A stretch of DNA of 64,000 nucleotides from positions 55,058 to 119,057 of the forward strand of contig JAVBPG010000009.1 in assembly GCA_031549685.1 (NCBI GenBank). The letters are read 5' to 3'. This DNA comes from JAITMY01 sp031549685. Lineage in GTDB: Bacteria; Bacteroidota; Bacteroidia; Bacteroidales; UBA932. Positions 8,313 to 15,596 of this stretch are shown piece after piece. Positions within the stretch are counted from its first letter, which is position 1, and each line of letters starts with the position of its first letter. A model generated the notes under the pieces. The model saw only the letters and a list, made by a program, of their open reading frames with translations, was not told the DNA's origin and made no database searches. The position numbers and the translations under genes are program-made.

Positions 8313-8642
8313 CTAATGTGAAACTATTTTTAGCCCCACTATGCTTGCAATAAGTGTAAAAATAAAAATTATTCGCAGCAGGCTTGCCGGTTCGTGGTAG
8401 AATATAATGCCTATAAGCACGGTGCCCACGGCGCCAATACCTGTCCATACAGCGTAGCAGGTGCCCATGGGAATCTGCTTGGCGGCCTCGTTGAGCAGGT
8501 ACATGCTCACCACCAGAAACACGCAAAATGCCACCGCCCACGGCCAGTTTTTTTGCAGGTTGGTCAGGTTATTTGAGGCCTGCAGGCAGGTGGTAAAGCC
8601 TACTTCGCAAAATCCACCTAATATTAAAAATATCCAAGACAA
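8313..8642 (-). CDS. SMR-family exporter, Gdx/SugE-like
   Basis: A 109-residue, four-helix small multidrug resistance protein. The conserved membrane Glu is in GGFCEVGF (Glu13), and the GTCYAVWTGIGAVGTVLIGI block is closer to Gdx/SugE guanidinium exporters than to EmrE. No ATG is available: the start is TTG at 8642, preceded by an AAAGGAG sequence that lies in the end of hepT. A Shine-Dalgarno is uncommon in this phylum and supports this start. It is the last gene of the tadA-mntA-hepT cluster. Confidence 0.8.
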   Translation of the reverse strand: MSWIFLILGGFCEVGFTTCLQASNNLTNLQKNWPWAVAFCVFLVVSMYLLNEAAKQIPMGTCYAVWTGIGAVGTVLIGIIFYHEPASLLRIIFIFTLIASIVGLKIVSH

Positions 8643-8646
8643 TTTT

Positions 8647-8985
8647 TTACTCCTTTAATAATTTTTCGACCTCGAACCTTAAGGTGGGAAGATGCTTTAT
8701 AATAATGCTCCACATAATATCGTCCGATACGGAGTCGTAACCGTGAATAATCCTATTTCGCACATCAACCAGCTTGCGCGAATTTGTTATGCCGATGTCA
8801 GGATTTTGCTTTAAAACCCTGCCCATGGCTTCGCCAATAATCTCAACATTGCGCTCTACTGCGCGCTTAGTCTTGATATCAATTTTGTAGTTAGCAAATA
8901 TCATTGGGCTGCCGGTAAAAAAGCTCTCAATCTCATTTGCAGCATTGAGAATGTCGTAAAGCCAGGATTTAATCTCGTTGTCCAT
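8647..8985 (-). CDS. hepT: HepT-like HEPN toxin (DUF86)
   Basis: A 112-residue HEPN-domain protein with the catalytic Rx4HxY motif as RNRIIHGY. Known family: HepT is an RNase-type toxin whose Tyr in this motif is AMPylated, and so silenced, by the nucleotidyltransferase MntA. Its 5' end overlaps mntA by 17 nt, the usual antitoxin-first arrangement, so the pair is translationally coupled. The function is inferred from motif and context, not shown. Confidence 0.85.
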   Translation of the reverse strand: MDNEIKSWLYDILNAANEIESFFTGSPMIFANYKIDIKTKRAVERNVEIIGEAMGRVLKQNPDIGITNSRKLVDVRNRIIHGYDSVSDDIMWSIIIKHLPTLRFEVEKLLKE

Positions 8986-9277
8986 AAATTATTTGCTTTT
9001 GCTGGTTAATAGACTGTAAAAAGTATGGATTTTTGATAGCTTTTTCCTCAAGTAAATCCACCGATCTTTGGAAAAGATCTTGCAACGAAAACTTGAAATC
9101 AAAGTAGTTATCGGCGTAGTCCTCCACCCCGATATTTTGAAAATCCACAATTAAGTCAACATCGCTCTTGGCATTAAATTTATCGGTAAGCACAGAGCCG
9201 AATGCGTAAAGACTTTTTACGCTATGCGCTTGGCATAGCTGAATTATCTTGCTTTGGTATTTACTCAGCTGATTCAT
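8969..9277 (-). CDS. mntA: MntA-like nucleotidyltransferase antitoxin
   Basis: A 102-residue minimal nucleotidyltransferase. The GSx10DxD motif is complete (GSVLTDKFNAKSDVD), with a further Asp in the strand VDLLEE. It is predicted to add AMP to the partner HepT. The ATG at 9277 follows the tadA stop by 16 nt and the gene overlaps hepT, so tadA, mntA, hepT and the SMR gene may share one transcript. Linking a toxin-antitoxin pair to an essential tRNA-editing gene could stabilise its retention. Confidence 0.85.
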   Translation of the reverse strand: MNQLSKYQSKIIQLCQAHSVKSLYAFGSVLTDKFNAKSDVDLIVDFQNIGVEDYADNYFDFKFSLQDLFQRSVDLLEEKAIKNPYFLQSINQQKQIIYGQRD

Positions 9278-9293
9278 ATGCTTGTGGTTAAAG

Positions 9294-9731
9294 CTAAGCT
9301 CTTTTCTTTCTAAAAAATTCCGTCATCAGCTCCCCGCACTCCTGCGACAAAACGCCGCTTGTAACCTTGGTTTTCGGGTGAAGCAAGTTTTGCGACAGCA
9401 GCGAGTACCCGCGCTTGGGGTCGGCTGCGCCGTACACCACCTCGCCCAGCTGCGACCAGTAGCAGGCTCCGGCGCACATGGGGCACATTTCCACCGTAAC
9501 GTACAGCGTGCAGCCGGGCAAATATTTTCCGCCAACGAAGTTAGCCGCGGCGGTAATGGCCTGCATCTCGGCGTGGGCCGTGGCATCGCGCAGCGTTTCG
9601 GTGAGGTTGTGCGCGCGCGCTATGATGCGCCCTGCGTGCACCACCACTGCGCCCACCGGAACCTCGTCCTTGGCGGCAGCCTGCTGCGCCTCGCGCAGGG
9701 CCTCGCGCATGTATTTTTCGTGCTCTGCCAT
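9294..9731 (-). CDS. tadA: TadA-like tRNA adenosine(34) deaminase
   Basis: Cytidine-deaminase-fold zinc enzyme of 145 residues, expected to convert A34 of tRNA-Arg to inosine. The HAE zinc/proton-shuttle motif is in ATAHAEMQAI, and the two Cys ligands are in EMCPMCAGA. The residue before the first Cys is normally Pro (PCxxC) but here is Met, so the motif is slightly atypical. A generic nucleoside or guanine deaminase is the alternative; length and AGA context favour TadA. Confidence 0.8.
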   Translation of the reverse strand: MAEHEKYMREALREAQQAAAKDEVPVGAVVVHAGRIIARAHNLTETLRDATAHAEMQAITAAANFVGGKYLPGCTLYVTVEMCPMCAGACYWSQLGEVVYGAADPKRGYSLLSQNLLHPKTKVTSGVLSQECGELMTEFFRKKRA

Positions 9732-9790
9732 TTACGAATTTTTAACGTGCAAAAAGCGTGATAAAATTAGCTTATCGCAGCTGATATCGC

Positions 9791-9798
9791 TACTTTTG
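9791..9798 (+). promoter_or_regulatory. -7 element (TACTTTTG) upstream of the DUF3352-like gene
   Basis: Exact TAnnTTTG match. It implies a leader of about 140 nt to the ATG at 9942. The leader contains a CTCCCGT/ACGGGAG hairpin (9836-9842 and 9856-9862). Confidence 0.45.
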
Positions 9799-9941
9799 CT
9801 GCATATTACGATGCCATGGCGGATTGATCTGTAAGCTCCCGTTTGGAATGTTTTTACGGGAGGTTTCGCTTCAAGCCCGCCTTGAATGACAAGTTAACCT
9901 ACAAAGTTAAGCATTTTTACCAATTATTTTTTTGTAAAATA

Positions 9942-12725
9942 ATGGGCAAGTTTACCCAGATTTTCAGCAACAAAATTATTTTTACGGCAGCGCTGCTCAT
10001 AGCGCTGTGCTTAGGCGTGTGGCTTTACTTTTTTATTCGTGAGGGAGAAAAGAAAAACAGTATGGATGCCATGCGCGCCATTCCCGCCGATGCCGCCTTT
10101 GTGCTGCGCGTTAACGACCTCAACCAGCTGACGCGAAAGCTGGAGTCGGAGGGGGAGATAGCGCAGCTCATGCGCGCTGATAAGTCAGTGCAGGGCTTGC
10201 ATGCTACGCTACGCTACATTGTGGATACCATGGCGCAGCGGAATATATCGGTTGGCGACTTGATTCAGCAGCCGCTGTGGGTTTCGGCGCACGTGTTTGG
10301 CACCGAGCTGGCTTTTTTGTACTCGCTCAACCTGCCCGACAACCTATACCTGAGCGATGTGAAGCAGCTCACGGAGCTATTGTCCGAGCTGGGCTACACG
10401 CTGCGCGAGCAGGAGTACGACGATGAAAAGATAGCCACCTTCAGAAGCGCCGAGGTGGAAATGTTTCACGCCTCGCTGGTGCGCCGTGTGCTGGTCATTA
10501 GCACATCAAGGGTGCTTGTGGAGATGGCCATACGGCAGGCCAAATCTCCCGCCTCGCTGGCCGACGATCCGCGCTTTGTGCAGGCTTCGCAGGCGGCCGG
10601 GGCGCATGTTGATGCCAACTTGTACGTTAACCACCAGCAGCTGCCGCGCCTGATGCCGCTATTCCTGAACGGCTCCTACGGCAAGGCCCTGGGTTTTCTG
10701 AGCCGCATCGGTAGCTTTACCATGCTCGATGCCGACATGCGCGCCGACGCGCTGCACCTCAACGGATTTTTATTTTCCGACAACTTTCAATCCTCCTACC
10801 TTTCAACTCTGGTCGGGCAGAAAAGCCAGCCGCTGACCTCCTTTGATATGCTGCCGCGCACCACAGACGCTGCGCTGTGCTTGGGCATAAGCAACGCGCA
10901 GCTGCTGCTGAACAGGTGCGACGATTTTCGCGAGCGCCAGCAGGCGGGCGGCAGCGCGCGGCAGGAAAAGTTGAAGCAGCTGCGTAAAGTGTTAGGAAAA
11001 GAAGCCGCTGTTTTTTTCGCCTCGCTATCTCCCGTTGAGCTGGCGGTGGCGCACGTTCCCATGACCGGCGTTGAGGAAAAGGATACGCGCTTTATTCTCC
11101 TCAAATCGGGCAGGGCGGATGCTGCCCGTACCACCTTACAAAACGCGGTGGCGCTGGCCGCCAAGGCTGCCGGTAAGCAGGAAAAGGATTTTGTGGCTAC
11201 CGAAAGCATGGGCAACGGCGAGCCGCTGCAGGTATATCAAAATGTGGCGCAGGGCTTGGTTGCCTCCCTTATGGGGGATTTGTTCTCCGCCTGCGACGAT
11301 GCGTACTTTACCTTCATTGGCGACTACGTTGTTTACGCCTCCTCGGGGCAGGCCTTACGCGAGTTTGCGCTGGCGGCCTTGCTCAAAAAAACGCTGGCAC
11401 AATCCGTAGATCTTAGCGAGTACACCACCTCGGAGTCCAACGTGCTTATTTACGTCAACCCGGCCAAGGGCGACGGGTTGGCGCAGGGCATGCTGAAGCC
11501 CGAGCTGCAAAAAAAGATAAAAAAATCGCCGCTGCTGGCGGCCTCGCATGGCGCGGGAATGCAGCTGCGCGTGATGAGCGACAAGGCGTACTGCAATGCA
11601 TTTTTTAAGGTGGCGCCCAAGGTGGATGAGAAGCAGCAGCGCCAGAGCGGCCTGCGCTTGGCCTTTGAGGCAAAGCTGGAGGTGCCGGCTGCCGCAACAC
11701 CCTGGGTGGTAAAAAATCACAAGAATGGGCAAAAGGAGCTGCTGGTACAGGACGTTAATAATAACCTATATCTAATCGATAATCAAGGAGTTTTGTTGTG
11801 GAAAAAGCAGCTTGACGAGCCTGTTATGGGTAGCGTACGGCAGGTGGACTACCTTAAAAATAACAAGCTGCAGCTGCTGTTCAACACCAAAACGAAGCTG
11901 TACCTGCTGGATAGGCTGGGGCGCAATGTGGAGAAATTCCCCCTTGCCTTGGCTGCGCCAGCCACGGCGCCGGTGGCCATATTTGACTACGACCGCTCGC
12001 GCGATTACCGCTACTTTGTGCCCTGCAGCGATGGAAAAATCAGGGCGTATGAGTCCAACGGGAAGCCGCTGACGGGCTTTGCACCCGCAGCCGATTTCGG
12101 CGCCATAACCCAGACCCCGATGCACGTGCGTACGCGCGGCAACGACTACATTGTGGTGCCCGACAGCCGCACCATACATCTGCTCAACCGCCGGGGCGAG
12201 GAGCGCGAGCAGCTGAAGGAAAGGGTGGCGCCGGCCAGGCATAGCGGCCTGTTTGCGGAGCAAAGCTCGAAGGGAGAGGTCGCGCGCCTGGTTACCACCA
12301 GCAGCGGCGGCGAGCTCGTATTTGTGTACTTTGACGGGAAGGTGGAGCGCACCAAGCTGAAGCCATCGGTGGACGCCCGGCACTTCTTTACCTGCACGGG
12401 AAAGAGCTACGTTATTCTGGACGACAAGGATTTGCGCGTGTACGAGCCGAGCCTGAAGCTGCGATTCTCGTACGGCTTCAGGCATGCGCCCGAGGATGCG
12501 CCCGAGGTGTTCACTCCCCTTGCCGATAAGCAGTACTACGGTGTTTACGTTAAGGATGAGCAACGCGCCTACCTGCTCAACGCGAGCGGCGATGTGCTGA
12601 ACAACTTTCCCGTAAAAGCCGTTGTGCCCCTGCTGGTGGATAACCTTCGCGCCGAGAGAGGATCGTTCAGCGTGGTGGTGTGCGACGATAACGGATTTTT
12701 GTCGTGCTACAGCGTGGCGCAATAA
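9942..12725 (+). CDS. DUF3352-like membrane-anchored protein with C-terminal beta-propeller
   Basis: A 927-residue protein from the ATG at 9942; an upstream in-frame start at 9843 is rejected because it lacks any supporting feature. One N-terminal transmembrane helix (IIFTAALLIALCLGVWLYFF) anchors a long extracytoplasmic part. Residues up to about 570 resemble DUF3352 (AIPADAAFVLRV start). The rest has repeated strands such as NLYLIDNQGVLLWKK and KLYLLDRLGRNVEKFP, typical of PQQ/WD40-like propellers. The function is unknown. It heads a run with the DUF4834 and YqaA genes downstream. Confidence 0.7.
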   Translation: MGKFTQIFSNKIIFTAALLIALCLGVWLYFFIREGEKKNSMDAMRAIPADAAFVLRVNDLNQLTRKLESEGEIAQLMRADKSVQGLHATLRYIVDTMAQRNISVGDLIQQPLWVSAHVFGTELAFLYSLNLPDNLYLSDVKQLTELLSELGYTLREQEYDDEKIATFRSAEVEMFHASLVRRVLVISTSRVLVEMAIRQAKSPASLADDPRFVQASQAAGAHVDANLYVNHQQLPRLMPLFLNGSYGKALGFLSRIGSFTMLDADMRADALHLNGFLFSDNFQSSYLSTLVGQKSQPLTSFDMLPRTTDAALCLGISNAQLLLNRCDDFRERQQAGGSARQEKLKQLRKVLGKEAAVFFASLSPVELAVAHVPMTGVEEKDTRFILLKSGRADAARTTLQNAVALAAKAAGKQEKDFVATESMGNGEPLQVYQNVAQGLVASLMGDLFSACDDAYFTFIGDYVVYASSGQALREFALAALLKKTLAQSVDLSEYTTSESNVLIYVNPAKGDGLAQGMLKPELQKKIKKSPLLAASHGAGMQLRVMSDKAYCNAFFKVAPKVDEKQQRQSGLRLAFEAKLEVPAAATPWVVKNHKNGQKELLVQDVNNNLYLIDNQGVLLWKKQLDEPVMGSVRQVDYLKNNKLQLLFNTKTKLYLLDRLGRNVEKFPLALAAPATAPVAIFDYDRSRDYRYFVPCSDGKIRAYESNGKPLTGFAPAADFGAITQTPMHVRTRGNDYIVVPDSRTIHLLNRRGEEREQLKERVAPARHSGLFAEQSSKGEVARLVTTSSGGELVFVYFDGKVERTKLKPSVDARHFFTCTGKSYVILDDKDLRVYEPSLKLRFSYGFRHAPEDAPEVFTPLADKQYYGVYVKDEQRAYLLNASGDVLNNFPVKAVVPLLVDNLRAERGSFSVVVCDDNGFLSCYSVAQ

Positions 12726-12765
12726 ATTCGAAGTTTAACGATTTAATATTTAAGGTTTAGTTCAC

Positions 12766-12999
12766 GTGGAGCTCTTAATAACCATAGTGCTTATTTTTCT
12801 TTTTGTCGGATTTCTTGTCCGGCACTTAGGAAAGTACATCCTCATGTTTCTCATGCGCCGTATGGCCAAGCGCGCAGGCCTTGACCCCAAAAATTTTTCG
12901 CAGGGGCCGCAAAATCCGCCCGAGGAAGCGGTGTCCGAGCCTGAGCAAATCATCCCCGATAGTGTGGGTGAATACGTTGATTTTGAAGAAGTAAAATGA
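12766..12999 (+). CDS. DUF4834 family small membrane protein
   Basis: A 77-residue protein starting at GTG 12766. One N-terminal hydrophobic helix (LLITIVLIFLFVGFLV) is followed by a basic segment and an acidic, proline-rich tail. Length and pattern match the Bacteroidota family DUF4834, whose function is not known. The stop TGA overlaps the ATG of the following gene (ATGA), indicating coupled translation. Confidence 0.75.
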   Translation: MELLITIVLIFLFVGFLVRHLGKYILMFLMRRMAKRAGLDPKNFSQGPQNPPEEAVSEPEQIIPDSVGEYVDFEEVK

Positions 13000-13460
13000 C
13001 AGAGTTTTTTGAATCGTGGGCCTACTTAGGGCTTTTTCTCGGCTCGTTTTTGGCCGCCACGGTAGTACCTTTCAGCTCCGATGCCCTGCTCATAGCCACC
13101 TTGGCCGGAGGCTCAAACCCGGTAACGGCGGTGCTTGTAGCCACGGTGGGCAACTGGCTTGGCAGCCTTACCACGTACTGGATAGGCCGGATGGGCAAGC
13201 TGGAGTGGATAGAAAAGTGGTTTCACGTAAGCCGCGAAAAGCTGGAGAAGCAGCAGGCCACCATTCGTAAGTACGGAAGCCTTGTGGCGTTTTTTGCGTG
13301 GCTTCCCGGCGTGGGCGATTTGCTGTCAATAGCCCTCGGGTTTTACAAGGTCGATTTCAAAAAGTCGGCGCTGTTCATGCTCATTGGCAAGAGCGTACGA
13401 TTTGTTTTGTGGGCCATTGTTTTTTACTACGCCAAGGAGCTGCTGGATTTCTTCAAGTAA
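12996..13460 (+). CDS. YqaA/DedA-family membrane protein
   Basis: A 154-residue SNARE-associated/DedA-fold protein with several membrane helices. The F/YxxxR and G-rich re-entrant features are visible in ATVVPFSSDALLIA and FFAWLPGVGDLLSIALGFY. Related proteins are linked to lipid carrier flipping or membrane homeostasis; the exact role here is unknown. It overlaps the DUF4834 gene by 4 nt and is followed by a strong hairpin terminator. Confidence 0.85.
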   Translation: MTEFFESWAYLGLFLGSFLAATVVPFSSDALLIATLAGGSNPVTAVLVATVGNWLGSLTTYWIGRMGKLEWIEKWFHVSREKLEKQQATIRKYGSLVAFFAWLPGVGDLLSIALGFYKVDFKKSALFMLIGKSVRFVLWAIVFYYAKELLDFFK

Positions 13461-13473
13461 GGGAGAGAAGCAA

Positions 13474-13520
13474 AATAGCAAAACGGCGGCATCAATTTTG
13501 AGTGCCGCCGTTTTGCTATT
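13474..13520. terminator. Strong bidirectional hairpin terminator
   Basis: Perfect 18-nt arms (AATAGCAAAACGGCGGCA at 13474-13491, complement at 13503-13520) around an 11-nt loop, between the convergent yqaA-like gene and the 13535-14068 gene. Confidence 0.9.
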
Positions 13521-13534
13521 TCTGGAACCTGAAT

Positions 13535-14068
13535 CTACTCCTTCCCCTTTTCCCCCACAAACTTCTGCTCCTCGTTTTTAAACATTACGTTAAAGGTCGT
13601 AAGGCTGCCGTAAATGCGGGTAATGTACTGCTGCATTTCCACCTTTTCCTCATCGCTAAGCTTGTTGTGCGCGTTGATTTTCTGCTCCAGCACGCGCAGG
13701 CGGTCGCGCAGCATCACAATCTTGTGGAAAAAAGTTTCGAGCGGAATCTCCTTTTCCTTTAGCGAGGTGTCGCTGGGGTGCAGCACCATGCGCCCGCCGT
13801 TCCAGCGCTGCGCCATTTCCACCTTTTCGGTAACATCGCTAAAGCGGTTGAGAATTTTGATCAGGCTCTTCTCTATTTTTTCGTAGGTAGCCATGTCCGA
13901 CGGCGTTTCCACGGCGTCCACCACCTTCAGCCCCTGGTAGTCGCGGCCTATGATTTTTGTCCCGTTTTCCCAAAAGGTAATTTCGTAGGCATCGGTGCGT
14001 ACTTGTATTACCACGCCCTTGCCAAACTGCGGGTGCTCCACGCGCGAGCCAACTCCCAATACTTCCAT
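13535..14068 (-). CDS. Conserved hypothetical protein with tudor-like N-terminus
   Basis: A 177-residue protein. The first ~45 residues (VGSRVEHPQFGKGVVIQV ... YEITFWENGTKII) resemble the small beta-barrel at the C-terminus of PcrA/UvrD helicases, which contacts RNA polymerase. The rest is helical and charged, probably a coiled coil. No catalytic motif is seen. An interaction with nucleic acid or RNA polymerase is only an inference. It is convergent to the yqaA gene across a shared terminator. Confidence 0.65.
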   Translation of the reverse strand: MEVLGVGSRVEHPQFGKGVVIQVRTDAYEITFWENGTKIIGRDYQGLKVVDAVETPSDMATYEKIEKSLIKILNRFSDVTEKVEMAQRWNGGRMVLHPSDTSLKEKEIPLETFFHKIVMLRDRLRVLEQKINAHNKLSDEEKVEMQQYITRIYGSLTTFNVMFKNEEQKFVGEKGKE

Positions 14069-14114
14069 TATACTTCGAATTTTAATTTGAAAAATGTTGC
14101 CTCCTGCAAACTAT

Positions 14115-14150
14115 AAACCCTAACAGGTTCTTCAAAGCCCTGTTAGGGTC
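14115..14150. repeat. ACCCTAACAGG palindromic repeat
   Basis: Arms ACCCTAACAGG (14117-14127) and CCTGTTAGGGT (14139-14149). The same palindrome recurs at 33872 and 48390, with degenerate copies near 39693 and 41178. Confidence 0.8.
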
Positions 14151-14157
14151 AAGAATA

Positions 14158-14193
14158 TCATTGCGGATTCTGCCAAGGCGGAATCCGCAATGA
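14158..14193. repeat. TCATTGCGGATTC inverted repeat
   Basis: Thirteen-nt perfect arms (14158-14170 and 14181-14193) that extend by a GCC/GGC pair in the loop. It follows the 14209-15018 gene on its 3' side and may end its transcript. It shares the TCATTGCGG start of the larger dispersed elements. Confidence 0.75.
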
Positions 14194-14208
14194 CGATGGT
14201 GTAGCAAT

Positions 14209-15018
14209 TTACTTTACCAGCTGGCTGCGAATGCCCTCAATTACGGTGCCGATTTGGAGCGATTGCTCGGCGCTTACGGCGCCACTTACCTTGCCATACT
14301 CGGTAATAATGGGATCCAGCAGCTGGCGCAGCTTGGCTATATCGGCCGATTCCTTATGTGCATCGAGAATCTCAACGAGCGTGTTAAGCGATGCTTTTTG
14401 GTTGGCCACAATCATCAGCATATCGGCAGCCTGCAGGCTGGTGTTGGCGGCCATTGAGGTAATGTAGAGCCCCTCCACCCAGGTGCCCACAAGCACCATA
14501 ATCGACATGTCGTCCTTGCCGTTATTGATTAGAAAATTGTAGGTGTCGTAAAACGACTGCGAAATGATGTTGATGAGCGAGTCCTTGTTGTCGATGTTGC
14601 TTTCTACCTTGCGGGCCAACTCGGTGTTGAAGTTGGTCGAAATTTGCAGCTCGTCCACCAGCTTGCGCAGCACCTTCATGTAGTCCATGGTTTCCTGCTT
14701 CATGTTGTAGGTGGTAACGTAGGCCAGGTCGGCGCCGTACACGCCCATGTTGATGGCCTTGTCAAATTCCGTGAGGTAGCTCTCGGCCTTTGCCGGAGGG
14801 TTGGTAATGCCAATAATGTAGGCCACCCCCGCGCGGTTGATGAGGTTGGTAACCTCGTAGGCCGTGGGAATGGGGTAGTTAATAACCGCTTCGGTGAGCT
14901 GGTTGGCTGAGGTAATCGCGGCCTTTTTGCCCGACCTGTTCCCGCAGCTGCCGGCGGTAAGCACGGCCGCCGCCACCAGCGTAGCGCCGATAATGAGTGA
15001 TAAAGTTTTTGTTTTCAT
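14209..15018 (-). CDS. Hypothetical envelope protein, probable lipoprotein
   Basis: A 269-residue protein from the ATG at 15018 (MKTKTLSL...), chosen because it gives a normal signal sequence; longer starts add 22 unlikely residues. The export signal ends TAGSCGN, a weak lipobox. The mature part is largely helical and I see no known motif; it may be a Bacteroidota-specific lipoprotein family. It lies divergent from the 15120 gene with about 100 nt between them. Confidence 0.6.
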   Translation of the reverse strand: MKTKTLSLIIGATLVAAAVLTAGSCGNRSGKKAAITSANQLTEAVINYPIPTAYEVTNLINRAGVAYIIGITNPPAKAESYLTEFDKAINMGVYGADLAYVTTYNMKQETMDYMKVLRKLVDELQISTNFNTELARKVESNIDNKDSLINIISQSFYDTYNFLINNGKDDMSIMVLVGTWVEGLYITSMAANTSLQAADMLMIVANQKASLNTLVEILDAHKESADIAKLRQLLDPIITEYGKVSGAVSAEQSLQIGTVIEGIRSQLVK

Positions 15019-15107
15019 AGCTATTTTGTTTTTAAAATTTATCGAATACTTTAGGGCAATTAAAATAAAAAAAGAGTTGCACATCCGAATTAACGTTCAA
15101 AATTACG

Positions 15108-15115
15108 TATTTTTG
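15108..15115 (+). promoter_or_regulatory. -7 element (TATTTTTG) 4 nt before an ATG
   Basis: Exact TAnnTTTG match, ending 4 nt before the only plausible start codon at 15120. This predicts a leaderless transcript. Confidence 0.5.
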
Positions 15116-15119
15116 TAAA

Positions 15120-15563
15120 ATGTTGTATCAATTTATTGTCAAGAAAGTACAAATTGTGCTACTGAGCTTTATCCTGCTGCTGCCAGGCTGCTCCGATGAG
15201 TACGTATGCCCCGTGCCCAACGTTCCGCTTTTCTCCTTCGACGTGCTTGTGCGCACCTCCGAGCCGCTCACGGCCAAGACGGTGTCGGGCTACGGGTATA
15301 AGCTGCATGGCATAATTGTGTACCACCACTACGATAATGAAGTTTTTGCCTTTGACGCCACCTGCCCCGACAGCGAGGAGTGCATCAGCTCGGGGGTGGT
15401 AGCTTTTGACGGCGACGCAAGGGTTACCGGCACCTGCAAGCGCTGCCACTCGCAGTACAACCTGATGGACGGGCACCACGCAAGCAAAGAGATAATGCTT
15501 CGCCCCTACAACGTGCAGCGGATTGCCAACACCGCGGAGCAGTACAGGGTAAGCAACAACTAA
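15120..15563 (+). CDS. Rieske-like-fold lipoprotein with altered metal ligands
   Basis: A 147-residue lipoprotein (lipobox LLPGC, Cys24). The region around 75-120 follows the Rieske layout (VFAFDATCPDSEEC ... TGTCKRCHSQYNLMDG), but the ligands differ: where CxH is expected it has Cys82-Pro-Asp84. The second site has Cys106 and Cys109, with the only His (110) displaced. With Cys82, 88, 106 and 109 it may bind zinc or a different iron centre rather than a 2Fe-2S Rieske cluster. No alternative start exists before the lipobox. It is followed by mutL after 33 nt. Confidence 0.6.
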   Translation: MLYQFIVKKVQIVLLSFILLLPGCSDEYVCPVPNVPLFSFDVLVRTSEPLTAKTVSGYGYKLHGIIVYHHYDNEVFAFDATCPDSEECISSGVVAFDGDARVTGTCKRCHSQYNLMDGHHASKEIMLRPYNVQRIANTAEQYRVSNN

Positions 15564-15596
15564 GCCGGAGGCGCGATAAAAAAGAAGTTTTTGGGA

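Noticed and set aside
11772..12722. 316-codon minus-strand frame opposite the DUF3352-like gene
   Set aside because: Antisense shadow; the plus-strand protein has coherent propeller repeats.
13535..14068. UvrD/PcrA helicase fragment
   Set aside because: Only the small tudor-like start is similar; the gene is complete with its own start and stop and has no helicase motifs.
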